Positions 36,546-48,771 of a stretch of 64,000 nt of DNA are shown piece by piece. The DNA is from Cryptomeria japonica (lineage: Eukaryota > Streptophyta > Pinopsida > Cupressales > Cupressaceae): NCBI RefSeq assembly GCF_030272615.1, contig NC_081406.1:473312900-473376899 (forward strand). The letters run 5' to 3'. The notes under the pieces are model-generated. The model did no database searches and was not told the DNA's origin. It worked only from the letters and a program-made list of their open reading frames with translations. Each line of letters begins with the position of its first letter. Positions within the stretch are counted from its first letter, which is position 1. Position numbers and translations under genes: made by a program.

Positions 36546-36863
36546 TGTTAGAGTAAAGTAATTAATTAACTTTGCTCTCCTCTTAAGATTTCTCTTTATG
36601 CATACATTAGTCATTTAATAATTAATATTTAATTATTAAATGCTCACACCTTAGGGTTAGGTTTTCCTTTTGGTGTTGATCTCCTTTATAAGGATTGATC
36701 TCTTGTATTATTCATATTCTTGATTCATTTTTCTCTGATAATACATCTTTTCTCTTTGTCAGAGCCAAAACCCTTGTATTCGTTCTCTCTCTTTCTCTGT
36801 GACAGGTTTCTTGCATGCAGGTTTCTTTTGGGTTCTGTGGATTTGTATTTCTCAAATCCTACA
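36546..36863 (+). repeat. Copia 3' LTR
   Basis: 318 bases, no difference from the 5' LTR found by eye. It ends CCTACA and is followed by the CGTTC duplication. Confidence 0.97.
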
Positions 36864-36868
36864 CGTTC

Positions 36869-37898
36869 TAGATGCGAAAAATTGAAGACAAAATGACACT
36901 TGAGGTGTCAAAGTCTTATTACAAAAATGTATTCGAGTGTCATCAAACATTCCATTATGATCTTGCTCCATGAACTCCTCGAACTTGTACAAAACTACCT
37001 TCATTTATTCTTCATTGAGTCCCTTGGTGTGGCTTGTGATAACCTTGACCCGAGTAATGGAATCTTCGAGGCTCGTGTAGCATTTCTCGTGCTTCTTCAG
37101 AAGAGAAGCCAAATCATCCAAATTGATTTGAATTTATATCAACTTGTAATTTGAGAAAACTTAATTGTCCACCTCTTCCCCAACAAGTAAATTGAACTCT
37201 TTGACATAACATCTTCATGAAGAGGCTTTTGATTTTCGTCAAGAAGTGTATAAGGAAATGTTGATATCTTTTCAATGATGTTATTTCCTTTGTTATTACA
37301 TTCCCTCTAAGCTTTTCTCATATCTTTGATAAGCATTTCCAGGGTATTCATTTGATGTTCCAATACCTCCCTTTGTTCAATATGCATATTCTTTGAAGGG
37401 AGTACTCCATTGTCAACCAAAACATCCAATTGAAAATTAGCTAACTTCAACCACGAGTCGAAGTTCTTCTCACATCCAAAGTTTTATCTAGCTCAAATTT
37501 TACATCTTCCAAATTATTGATTAGAGTAACTACAAAACATAAAAGATGTGTACCTTGGCTCAATATTTGTCCATCCATTCGCCAACTAACCTTCCCCATG
37601 AATTGACCTGTTTAGCTAGCTTGATGATCTATTCATCAACTGATGAAGTGACTAGTTCAATTACCTCTAACAATTTTGTTATCTTGATCAAGATGTCAGT
37701 AAGTTGCTCTATCTATTTATTCAATTTTTCCTTATTGATCTTCTCCTTAGTATAACTTGTCACTAGATTGTCAAAAGATTCTTGAGCATCTTCCACCATT
37801 CCTTCATCTGTCTGCTTACCCAAATCAATCTTGATGATAACATAATTTGTAGGTTGGACTTTATCCAAATCTATATCTGGGGAAGGAATTGTCATTTA
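36869..37898 (-). pseudogene. Decayed minus-strand ORF, unknown
   Basis: Minus-strand phases give stretches of charged, helical peptide over most of this kilobase. The best part is 37713-37895, starting MTIPSPDIDLDKVQ and running into a Lys/Glu-rich coiled-coil-like end, followed by pieces such as KLTDILIKITKLLEVIE lower down. Stops and frame changes are frequent. The composition resembles the coiled-coil-rich unknown frame at 43-44.5 kb, so it may be a related retroelement ORF, but I saw no direct sequence match. A new LTR starts exactly at 37899. Confidence 0.35.
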
Positions 37899-38890
37899 TG
37901 TTGGCAATTGACACTCATCCGATGACTTTTGATGCTTGACTTATGATCTAGGGTTGTCATTAATGGCAACACTTCTTGGAGATTCGATATGGCGATCGTG
38001 ATTCATCCTATCCGGAATCTAGAGTTAATCGATAGGTAGTTAATCGATAAAACAGGGCTACCTGAGTAATGTTCTGGTCCGCAATGATTTCCGATGATTG
38101 CGATAATTTTGGTAGTTGATTTCATGTTCTTAGTGAATGGGAAGATCCTTAGGAAGCATGTGAAAACACTCTTTTGGTCTGATGCTATGTTTTGTTCAAG
38201 ATTGAAGCCGACTTGGAGCTACACGTTACACTTCTTGAAGCCGACTTAAAAGAGATTACTTTTATGTTAAGACCGGATATATAAGATCGAATTGGCGATT
38301 GGTTTCTAGTGTAATACTATTGTGGTGATCAGTTTTGGTGCTATTGAGGGCAGTTTCACGTGCGCATTTGGTTGACAGACAATCTAGTAGCTGAATGAGA
38401 CAGAAGCTAAGTATTTAGCAGAGCGAAGACAATCATAGATTCAGTGCTTAACCGAAACTTATTCTTGCATTATCATATGCTACTTGAGAGTTCATTTCAT
38501 TATATTTCCTCATTGTAATCAAATTGTAAGTCAGTGAGACTTCCCTGAAGGTTGTAGCCTTCCAGGCAATTGTAATTGAGCAGTGAGCTCTAGGCAGTGA
38601 GCTTGAATGCAAGTGCATTCCCCATCTATGTAATATTTTTGTACTCTTGGCCATAGTATATGAATATTGTGGGTTCCAGCCCCACCATGGTTTTTCCCTT
38701 TCCGGGTTTCCACGTAAAAATTTTGGTGTTGTGGATATGTGGTTTATTGCATGTTTATGTTCTTTTATGTTATGCATTGCTAACTGGTGGATAAAAAATA
38801 AGTTGTGGATTTGATTTTTGATAGATCACTGATTCACCCCCAACCACCCCCCCCCCCCCCCCCCTCTCAGTGATCGTCGATTCTAAAAAT
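37899..38890 (+). repeat. 5' LTR of a Sirevirus-like Copia element
   Basis: Starts TGTTGGCAATTGACACTC and runs to a primer binding site. It contains GTGGGTTCC...CCATGGTTTTTCCC...GGGTTTCCACGTAAAAATTT, typical of the 3' part of Sirevirus-type Copia LTRs, and an 18-base C run (38847-38864). The last bases (CTAAAAAT) do not end in CA, so the exact 3' edge is eroded. No matching 3' LTR is found in the window. Confidence 0.75.
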
Positions 38891-38903
38891 TGGTATCAAA
38901 GCC
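38891..38903 (+). promoter_or_regulatory. Primer binding site, degenerate iMet type
   Basis: TGGTATCAAAGCC matches the initiator-Met site TGGTATCAGAGCC with one change and follows the LTR. Confidence 0.85.
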
Positions 38904-38969
38904 TAGTTCCTCTAAGGAAGCTTAACCACTTGAGGAAGATCTGGGAGATTGATTCAACAGATTCTGTTT

Positions 38970-40156
38970 TTTAGAGACAACTCAATGTGGCACTTGAGGA
39001 TCTTGATGCAGCTAGAAATGGGATTTGTACCTTGAAGAAGAACTTGAATGTTACTGATGAATTCATTAGTGAGAAGAAGGATCAAGCAAGTGTATGCAGA
39101 GAAAAGAGGAAGGAATTGATGGACAAGTTGAAGGAAAAAGAAGATTAGATCATGGAATTTTAGGACAAAGCTGATGAAATTAACAAGCTTGAGAGAGAGA
39201 ATGTTGCTTTGAAGAATGAGATGCAATCCATTGTGATGAGACTGACTAAGGAAATTGAGGACCAGAAGAAGAATGAAAAGAATCTGGCACAATCATTAAA
39301 GGAAAGAGCTGATGAATGCTTCAGGATTACCTATGAGAATGATCAGTTGAAGCTTGAGATGACACAGTTAAGGAATAATGGCCAAGAACTTGAAAGACAA
39401 ATTGCTACCTCGAGGGATGAACTTGCTATTGCCAATGAATACAAAGACAAATTCAAATCCAGTTCAACAAGGCTCGATGAGATGCTGGAAAGTCTGAGAC
39501 ATGGAAAGGATATGCGAGGCCTAGGATTTGAGAAAGGTGAATCCTCTGGATTTGGACAAGGCAATGAAAAACTTGATCAGAAGAAGAATAAGCATCCTCT
39601 GGTAAGACAATCTAATGCTCATAAATTCAATGGTAGATGTTTCACTTGCAATAAATTTGGTCATATGGCGAGTCAATGCAAAAGTAGGATGAATAATGGA
39701 ATGATGAACAATAACAATATGATGAAAAACATAAATAATGTTCCTACCTTTACCAGTCAATGTTTCATATGCAATAATTTTGGACACAAGTCAAATATGT
39801 GTAGAACAATAATAAATAACTTCCAGAACAAGAGATGTTATGCTTGTGGAATGTTTGGACATATCTCTAATCAGTGCAAGACAAGACCAAATTAGATGAA
39901 CTTCAAACCTATGTAAAATAATGTTGTTTGCAGGGCATGTAACAAAACCGGTCACATTGCAAAATACTGCAGAAACAAAAACAGTGCTCCGGTTGATAAG
40001 AACAAATCAGATGAAAAGGGAAAAGCAAAGGTTGATGAGATTAGAGATCAACATGAGAAGATGTGGGTAAACAATGATGAATCTAAGGCAGATAATGGAT
40101 CTATACCTAAATCTGGTGCAAAACCTTCATCCAATAACTACGGCTTTTGGCCTTAG
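38970..40156 (+). pseudogene. Gag with four zinc knuckles, decayed
   Basis: One phase runs from soon after the primer site with a few stops (39125, 39162, 39895); 39209-39895 is open. The N-terminal two thirds are a long Glu/Lys/Asn-rich coiled coil (DQLKLEMTQLRNNGQELE). A linker GLGFEKGESSGFGQG follows, then CCHC knuckles at 39638-39679 (CFTCNKFGHMASQC), 39761-39802 (CFICNNFGHKSNMC), 39836-39877 (CYACGMFGHISNQC) and, past a stop, 39929-39970 (CRACNKTGHIAKYC). Plant Copia Gags commonly have one or two knuckles, so four is unusual. The normal capsid region before the coiled coil and all pol domains after it are missing, so the element is internally deleted. Confidence 0.8.
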
Positions 40157-40542
40157 GGGGAAACAAACTAATGCAAATCTTGCACTACCCCTTGATGAGA
40201 TATGTAGTCGATGGATTACAGATGGTTGGAATTTAACTTCTATTGATATTTGGGATTCAGATGGGTGATTTTGGCAACTGGTAGTGAAACAAGGCATCCG
40301 GTTGAATATCTGAGGTGCATTTATTTCAAAATGAAATTAGGGTTTGCAAAGTTAAAAGGGGAAATACAAGAGTCATTCTTCACTTTGTGAATAGTGTTTT
40401 TGAGTTGAAGAACAAAGGCGATCAAGGTTTTTAGGCAATCAGAGAGAAAAAAGCGATCTGGCGAGCGATCTAGGGCATCCTTCAGTCACTTGAGGTATTT
40501 TTTGAAGAACGTTTCTAAGTTTGGTTTTCTGAAAATTTTGAA

Positions 40543-43500
40543 ATGGCATCTTCGTCTTCCATTGCTACCCCACTAGTTGTTGAGTTCAAGGATAGGACTC
40601 GTCTTGTGTTCAAAAATCACCCCTACAAATCCATGGAAGTCGACCCAGTTGGAGCTTTCTCTTTCATTATGCATGGAGTTTTGCACGTTGATGATGTACA
40701 AGCCTACATTCACTATGAAACTGAGGAAACCGACACTGAGGATATTTTGGACTTGTATACCGACAGTATCATGGATGAAATCGACAACCCCAAGCCAGAA
40801 TTTGTGCAGCTGCAGAGAAAGGGTTTCACTCAATTTGTAAACTTTCTGACATTCGATGAGAAGGAATGGGTGAGGTATGTGTAGACACCTAAAACTGTCA
40901 TGTCTAATTAAATAAATATTTTATTTATTTAATTACTTTAAGCCTAATTCTTCTATTAATTAAATAAATCTTTATTTATTTAATTAATTCATTTATCCTC
41001 TTCTAGCCTTATTTCTCATTTAAATAAATACATTTATTTATTTAAATTCCCCTTTTCCTAAATTAAATAAATATCTTATTTATTTAATTATCCCACTTCT
41101 TCTATTAATTAAATAAATCTTTATTTATTTAATTAATTCATTGGCCTTTTCTACCCATGACACATGTCATTCATCTCTTAATTCATACACTACCTACCCT
41201 CTCATTATTTTATTATTTCCTTTACCTACCCTCTAATCATAGCCGACCATTTATCTTTTACACCTCTCAATCTTATCCCTCCATTTCTTATGGTGCCTTC
41301 TATATAAGGAGATGCTTCCTTCATTATCAAACCCTAACTAACCAACTCAATTGTGCACTCGACTACACTACGCTTTTGAACTTTCATATGCAATCAAGCC
41401 TACTTGCAACCACATTTCCGTTCTTTGTTGAGCTCTTGTGCACATATAAAATCTGAGAGCAAATATATCAAGCAAGATCGATGGAGATAGGAAGAATGGA
41501 GATCCAAACCCTATTGGACATGTGATGGTATAATCTTTATGATTTCATTTGATTTGCATTGTCTTAGGTAATCTTCATATGTTATGGTGGATCTTTGTTG
41601 TTGTTAGGCTAGGGTTTTTTGTGGTTGAATTCATTTAGTCTTTCAACATTGTTGTATCCATTTTCACCATAAACAACATGTACTGAGCAAGATCCATGCT
41701 GAATTTATATGGCTTGACCAAGCTTATAATATCACTATAGATGCGGTTAGGGTGGTAACCTGTTTGAACCAAACCGGTGACAAGCCAAGGTTACGCAAAG
41801 TCACAAACCCTATAGTGAACAAATTAACCGGTGTAGAGTTTGATGGGCGATCAATGCAAATTAGCACAATCAAGGAGGAGGATGTCAAGTTTGTTGCAAT
41901 GGTTATTGGCTACAAAGTGTACCAATCTAACTAACTAAATTTTGTATCCGACACTGCCATCCATGCATCCTATTAGATGGTCAAAGAAGATGCTCATTAT
42001 GACATGTGCATTGTGTTGTTGGATGAGTTGATGATAAATTTGAAGAAAATCAAACAAGATAAAAAGCGTGTCTTTATATTTGTTTCCTTGTTTATCTGTC
42101 TAGCACTTTATTTCATGAACTAGATCCCCATAATAGACAAAGTACAATGGGATTTTGACAAACCGGTCACCCAACAAATAAAGCAGGGTCTTGACAGGCT
42201 GGGTAACAAGAATAATTAGAATACTACTTTGTGGGCTTTCTTCAAAACCTTTCAGGACAAGATGAAACATAGAGTCAGAATCCCCAAAGAAATTGTAAAG
42301 AAATATGAGGGGACAATCTACTTTATGGTAAACAAAGATGAACATCTTATGGAAGTAGCTCAACCCCGGACAATATGGATATTGCCTATGGGCTATGAGG
42401 TTGATGAAGCCACTTTGAATGCCTATGCACAACACTTGTTAAAAGCTCTAGTAGACACCAAAGAAGAAAGGTTCAGAACATGCCAAGAGAAATCAATGGA
42501 GTTACATACCAAGTTCACCAAACTGACAAGAAAAAGAAAAGTTGCCAAGATAGTAGAGGACATCCTTGTTGAAGAAGGTCATTCCTGGGAGAAGGTTAGA
42601 GTTGCTAGAGCTGCAAGGGATGTAGTTGAAAAAGCAAAAAAATAAAAGACTGCACCTGCTCCAATTAAAGTAAAGGTGACAAGGTCTCTCCCACTTTGGT
42701 GAAGACACCTCCTGCTGAAGCAGAACCCTCTGGTTCATCTGCTAAGGGTAAAGGTGTTATGAGGAAGAAGCAAAAACCCCAAAGGGGGTATATGACAGTT
42801 TCTCTGATGCAATATGAGACTAAATCAAATATAGACATTCCCAAGGCACTGAAGAAAGGAGAGTTTACTAAAGTGATCCGGAAACCCCAATCTGGTGCCA
42901 AGAAGAAAGGGGAGAAAGAGAAGAAGGCTAAATCAAACCCTGCTCCCACTAGGAGGCCTACAAGAGGAAGGAAATCTAAGACTCAACTAGAGTCTGGTAC
43001 ACTAAAAGGTAAATCTGAATATGTTCTCTCATTGATAGCAGACCAGTTAATAGATGAGATAATAGTAGATGGCAATTTGAAGAATGTTGGAGTTTGTTGT
43101 GTAAATTTTGATGAAGGTGACAAAAGAAAGGTTGAGGAAGTAGTTGTACTTTATTTACAAATTTTAGCAAAACATTGATTGATTTAGAAAAGTCCATTCC
43201 AAAGGACTTGTATAGTTTAATAGATTCTAGAAGAATGTATGCAAGCAAAATTGACAAAGAAATGAAGGAAAGAGAGCTAGTAAATGTGTGTATTTGTATT
43301 AATCATGGTGAAGTTAGGAGGCTAATTGAAGAGGAAAATAAAAAGGAATTCAAAAGTAAAAACCGGATCAACATATTAATGATTGGGAATGTAGAGGAGG
43401 TGAGAAAAGAGACAGAAGAAATATGGAGAAAAATTATTCAGAATGATTCTCTATACAAAGATGAACTTAAGCCATCTCAGTCATAAGATAAGCAAGGTGA

Positions 43501-44549
43501 TTATGGAAGTCAGAAGGTTGAGGCTCAGATTGAAGATCAACCAAAAGACCAAGGCAACACCACACTTGATGTGGAGACCCATGACAAATCCTCCAGTAAA
43601 TGATGCAAATAAGGAGGAATATACTCAGGATGTTGCAGAGCAACAAGTTTTGGATTATGTGGAGGATGAGACTATTAAAGAAAAAGATAAATTAGTTGAG
43701 GCTGAGAAAAAAGATAGAAGAAAAATAGGTGGAACCAGATAAAGGGAAGAGCACGAAAATGGAAACTTCGATCCTCATGGCAATTGACACATCAAAAATC
43801 TAGAGCCAAGGGAGTTTTCTGCAATTTAACATCAGTTTTGATAAACCATTCAATCAGATGTCTTCGGCAGAAAGACTGATTGTTGTTGTTGCTCTCCAAG
43901 CACAAGCCAGTCAAAAGTTAGCACAATCAGAATCTGAAGAGAAGAGACTTATTGAGAAATCAGTTAAAGTTTTGGAATAGGTGATATTGGAACTGCAACT
44001 TGATGCAAATGCCAATTCATCTGGTAAGCTTCATAACTTAATAGATCATATATCCACCCATTTTGATTCTTTGACCAAGGCAGGCTATGGAGGAATTAAA
44101 AGATGTCAAAGTTCAAACATTTTTGTAGATGATTAGTAATGATAAGGCCCAACTAGATAAGGAATTAAAACTAATTGATGAGGCCGTAGCGGAAGGAGGC
44201 AAAATTTATGTCTTGTTTAATTTTGACCAATTTTACTACTAAGATAGACAAGCAGATAGATAATTGTAGAGGACAGTTAGCTCATATTTATCAGGCTTAT
44301 GATCCTACAACTAACTTAACTGGTAGTATTGAAGGCCAAATTTTGACTATTGTGGAGCAGATTAGGAATTTTGAGAAGGAGAAAGAGAGAATGATTATGC
44401 AGACAGGTGAACTCTGGAACCTAATTGGTCCCCAGTTAGACACCTTAGTGTATCATAAAATGGATTGCATTCAAAACATGTCTTGGGAGATTCCTACTAA
44501 TATTGTGGCTATAGAATTTCATGCTTATGTTTTGAATAGTTTTGTTTAA
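40543..44549 (+). pseudogene. Long decayed retroelement ORF of unknown function
   Basis: A start ATG in good context (GAAATGGCATC) begins a 113-codon frame (MASSSSIATPLVVEF). It is interrupted at 40880 by a solo LTR and resumes in phase at 41681 (SKIHAEFIWLDQAYN). Further pieces lie at 42229-42645 (KMKHRVRIPKEIVKKYEG), 42696-43178 (basic, Pro/Lys-rich), 43175-43486, 43443-43742 and 44208-44549, giving more than a thousand codons in all with stops and frame changes. The middle and end are charged and coiled-coil-like. No pol, protease, integrase or envelope motif is seen. Placement after a Gag in a Sirevirus-like element invites comparison with the extra ORF that Sireviruses carry downstream of pol. 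That is inference. It could also be a captured host gene. Confidence 0.55.
40880..41675 (+). mobile_element. Solo LTR (796 bp) inside the unknown ORF
   Basis: Starts TGTAGACACC and ends ATAAACA. The flanks GTATG (40875-40879) and ACATG (41676-41680) match at three of five positions, and both differences are transitions. Removing the unit restores one continuous reading frame, which fixes both ends independently. Inside are about five copies of a self-complementary motif around ATTAAATAAATNTTTATTTA (40905-41145) and a TATATAAGG at ~41302. There is no primer site or coding sequence, so this is a solo LTR. Text of this kind is common in conifer Gypsy LTRs as far as I recall. Confidence 0.8.
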
Positions 44550-44634
44550 ATTTTGAAGAAGCTGGGAGCGGGATGGAACACATATCTTGGGTTCCTTAAG
44601 ATGGCATATGCAAATATACTAAAGCATGTATAGA

Positions 44635-45157
44635 TGTTAGAACATAATGTTATTAGGGATCACATCCTTATAACATTTATATATAATGTTCTAATTTAAG
44701 GTTACAAAACCTTATATATTATATGCTTTATAAGCATATCCCATTTGAAATAATTATAATCTAATCATTATTAGATTATTAATTATTTATGAGTGGGGGT
44801 TATTGAAAAGGTGTGACTAGTGAAGCCACCCTTCCTCCTATATATAAGGAGGCTCTCCCTCATTTGAGAGTATGAGAATTTGGAGCTTTTATGGTGAGTT
44901 GTATCACTATGCACAAGAGGTATTATTGGCCATGTGGAAGTATTGGAGGAGTATCCCCAGGTTCATGTCTATTTTATGATATACAATATTTGTAAGTGTT
45001 TTATATAAATGATGCTTTATGGGGTTTTTTTTACTCGAAAGGGTTTTCCCCACGTATATCCTGTGTAATGTGTACATTTATGCATGTATGTTTCTCATTT
45101 CATTTGCTTTATGATCTTATTTATAATTATTAGTATCCTAAGATCCTAATTTTTAAT
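44635..45157 (+). repeat. LTR of a further Copia-like element
   Basis: Starts TGTTAGAACATAATG and has a TATATATAAGG promoter-like box near 44861. It carries GGGGTTTTTTTTACTC...GGGTTTTCCCCACGTA (~45030-45056), the same motif as in the minus-strand LTR at 28.4 kb. A primer site TGGTATCAAAGCC follows at 45159. The right edge is eroded. It inserted just after the last piece of the unknown ORF. Confidence 0.75.
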
Positions 45158-46787
45158 ATGGTATCAAAGCCTATTAGGCTATACTAATCATTTTTACAGG
45201 TTATATGCAAAGATATGCTCAACTTGATGGAAAACCTCTTTATGCAAATTCTTACAATTTGTGCCACAAATATTAGTAAGTGACACAATTGTTCACTGCT
45301 AACCTTTTTTTTATAAAAATGCATACATATTACATTAGTTGAGCAACACAAGGTCACCCTCTTTTTCTAAAAGGAAGCTAGCATTTGGGATTGCACTTAA
45401 AGAGGTAGACATTTGAAATTTTCCAAAACAAGTGTTTGTTTCAGAAGAATAAACAAAAAGTAAAAAAATTATTACTTTCCTCTATCAATTTTATAAATAT
45501 TGAATATGAAAATTTTATTTTACATCTTGTAGGAAAAATTGAATTACTTTTTGATTTACTAGTATCATCATGTTAAATTAACAACAATTTGTTTAAATAC
45601 TTGTGAAAATGTACATATTCATTTGAAAGATTGGAATGCATTTTTACATTTTAAGTATGTAAATGATATTACTTAAGCATTTTATATAGACTTTTAATCT
45701 ATTTTTTGTCAACACATGTGCAAGGACATTTTTTTTTGTCATACATGTAGTATTTTTTTTTTTCTTTTTTAAATCAATCTATCAAAATTATGTTAAGAAA
45801 TGCTAATCATTTTTTATACAATTGTTGTTCAAGAGAATTTTTATGTTAATCCTTATTCCTAACATATTCATATAATATAGAATAATGTTGTTAAGTGACG
45901 TATAATATATTTTTATTATTATGTCATAATTAATTCAAAATTCTTCCACTGGATTCTTTAAAATGAATTTTGGATCTGTACTCCTTACTTTCTATAGATT
46001 TGAGTGATTATATATAGACTACAACCCTCTTCTATAAAGTAACATATGCTCCATTTCTAAAAGATGATACCTCTTCGCATCATGGGTTATGTCTCTAAAC
46101 AATGAGATTGCAACATTTCATCTACTTCTATTTAATGTATTGCATTTCATATGTAGGACAAGATCAATATCTTTTTGGGTTCCATGATATACAAATTCTC
46201 AATGTTGAAGAATGCATACCCTCCTGAATGGTCGACACTACAAATGGAATAACAACAACGACATTGTGAACTGAGACACAAAGCGGATATCTTCCACCAT
46301 TTCTCAGACTCAACTATTATCTTATTGATATTATGAACCATTTACAACCTTGTTTCTTCTCACTCATATGATCACCATATTCATCTTATTTATTAGATCC
46401 AAGTCTATATGCTGACCAGATATGGGAACAAAAATGACTAATTTCTTATTCAAGAAGTTAACCATTTAGATCGTCGCTAGCCTGAGGCCTCTTAATACAA
46501 TCATTTGCATTCTCTGTCATGAGATCACATTCTTATGTTTTCTATCAAACTCAAGAAACCAAAAGTAAATTTTGTTTAAATTGATATGCCTAATAGATAT
46601 GCTTTCATCTATTATGAGGTATTGATTGCTTTTAGAGCTTCTCGTCTCTCGGATTATGTTCATCACTGCCAAGGCTATGGCAATGATCTGCTTGTCCATA
46701 CATTAAGTTGGTGAATTCAATACAATTTACAAAGAGTATCTCTAAGGACCTATAATGCCAATGAAATGGTTTGTATGGGTTACTCGC
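45158..46787. other. Primer site and eroded internal region
   Basis: TGGTATCAAAGCC at 45159-45171 marks the start of the internal region of the element whose LTR is at 44635. Beyond about 45300 nothing is recognisable: no gag or pol, and no second LTR before the Gypsy element starts at 46788. The element was cut short or has decayed. T-rich runs are frequent at 45720-45770. Confidence 0.5.
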
Positions 46788-48754
46788 TGGTGCAGGAGCA
46801 CCTAGTCATGCTTCACTCTCCTTTTTAGTATTTTCATGCTTAAGTGTTTGTGAGTCTTGTAATAGGTTTTGAATGTTGTTATAGGTTGTGTTTAGTCATT
46901 TCATAATTATTTTATCTCATTTTGTGCTTGAGAGATCAAGTTTTTCTTCTTAAAGTTTGAGTTGTCAGTTTTGTGCTCCTAGGCCAAATAAGGCTAAAAA
47001 GTGGAAAATCACCTTATAGGCTTAGCCATGCTTTGGAAAGCATTGAAACATGTTTAGAAAGTGTTTTTATTCATTCCTAGGTGAATTTGGAAGGTCGGTT
47101 GTGTTAGGTTGCTCAAATTGCCACTTGGAGCAACAAAAGTTGTCATTCTTGCTTGTAAAAGTTATCATTTTGGACACTTTTTGTAAAAAGAAGACAAAAA
47201 TGCCTTATGTCCATACAAGACTCAATAACCACCTCCAAATTCTATTTATATTTCTCCCTCTTCTTGGTATAGGGTTGGCTTTTGTACTTTCTATCAAAAT
47301 CAATTCAAGAGCAAGCAATTTTCTGTCTTTTCTCATGTTTTGAGCTCCATTTGTATAGCAGTCCGTACTGGGGCTTATCATTTCCATACTGTACCTTTTG
47401 GATAGTGATCTTGGTGTATATTCAATGCACTTTATGTAATTTCTTTGCAGGTTGTGCATTTGGAAGTTGGTTTTGTAAAATTGTTTTGTATTTGCTCTTT
47501 GGCTACCCTGTCAAGGGTTTTGGCCTCCAAAATGCATCAACTTGTCTAATTCCAGGTTTGGGCTCCCATGGATGGACTTAGATAAGTTGCATTTCTCATG
47601 TAAAATTTAAATAATTATTTTTTGGCTAGGGTTGTGCAAAAGAAGTGCTTTTGAGTTCATGTTAGGCAAGTTGGAGATGGATTTGGCTAGCAATGTGAAC
47701 AAAGACTCAAACAAGTTTGTGATCAAAGGTCAATTGAGTGAACAAAATTAAGGTAGAGGTCTGCACTAGTTTACTTGGAGATTTAGATGTATTTGGATCT
47801 CCAAACAATCTTTATTTCACCTTGCAAAAGTGTTGAGTTATAGCTGGCAGCAAGTACCCAGTTTGGGGATTTTAATGACTTTTTGGATCTAAACTTGCTT
47901 TATGAACATGTTCATGCCTTGGAATCTTGTGACAGGTGTTGATAGAGTGTTTTGAGGTTATTACATACCTCAGTGAAGGTTTCTAAGAAGCGATAACCCT
48001 TCAAAGTGTAGGAAAAACAATGAAATTGCAGTGACAGTGCATAAAACAGTCACTTTATTGTTTGTATGGCAAGTGTTTGATGAAATGTCATGCAGGGAAG
48101 TGTTGAAGAAGTGTTCTAAAAGATGTGTCAGAGATTATACAAGAGTTTAGAATCTTGGTGTGGGGTTTAGAAGAGACTTCCTTTGTTTCATGTGCAAAAC
48201 CCTCTTAAAACCCTCTTTTTTTGCCTAAAAATGTGGACAGTCATTAAACCACCTTCTCGGGAGCCAAAACCATAAAAATCATTGATCTTGGACCTTGTTG
48301 ACATCATCCAAGTTAGGTTTCATGATGGTTATGATCATCATTTCCCTATGCAAGCAAAAATCACCCAATTAGGCCTTCACGGGCTACTAGCCTTTTTAGC
48401 CCTGTTTTTGACAAAAAATAGTGAACCCGATTACTTAAAGGGTGCTAGAATCTTCAAAAAATTTGAAAGATAGTTGAAAACACACAATGATACCAATTCA
48501 ATCAATTTTGACAGTAAAGACATCATTTTGGGGTATGGACCTATGGTGGAGGGTTTGAGCAACATTGAGGAAACAAGCTAGAACAAAGTTGTATAACACA
48601 CAATGGGGTGGTTGTTTGAGAAGAAGCGTGGGTGTTGAAGTTTTTTATTGCAAACACTAATTGAAAACAAATGAAAAGCATGTCCTTTGGGTCCACTTGA
48701 TAGATTAAACCAATTTAGACTATTTGAGCAACTTCTCACTCAATCTCCCTATCA
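46788..48754 (+). repeat. Gypsy 5' LTR
   Basis: 1,967 bases, unbroken. Small open frames at 47050-47343, 47282-47581 and 48282-48473 recur in the 3' LTR only because the LTR is duplicated. Confidence 0.93.
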
Positions 48755-48757
48755 TAG

Positions 48758-48770
48758 TGGTATCAGAGCC
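48758..48770 (+). promoter_or_regulatory. Gypsy primer binding site (tRNA-iMet)
   Basis: TGGTATCAGAGCC, three bases after the TATCA end of the 5' LTR. Confidence 0.95.
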
Positions 48771-48771
48771 T

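Larger units (their letters stand above)
30828..36868 (+). mobile_element. Complete Copia retrotransposon with its TSD
   Basis: The element is 30833-36863 (6,031 bases), flanked by a perfect CGTTC duplication (30828-30832, 36864-36868). LTRs are 318 bases, TGTTAGAG...CCTACA, and I found no difference between them by eye, so insertion was very recent. Order: 5' LTR, initiator-Met primer site, a 1.1 kb leader with a GC-rich island, gag, protease, integrase, RT and RNase H in one Copia polyprotein order, a short tail, polypurine tract, 3' LTR. One frameshift inside RT splits the polyprotein. All other motifs are intact, so this copy is a close relative of an active element. Confidence 0.97.

Noticed and set aside
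38847-38864. Run of 18 C as a quadruplex or i-motif regulator
   Set aside because: A homopolymer in an LTR of this type is common and its exact length may be unreliable in assembly.
47050-48473. Small ORFs inside the Gypsy 5' LTR, repeated at 60198-61381
   Set aside because: Their conservation is explained by LTR duplication; the peptides lack domain character.
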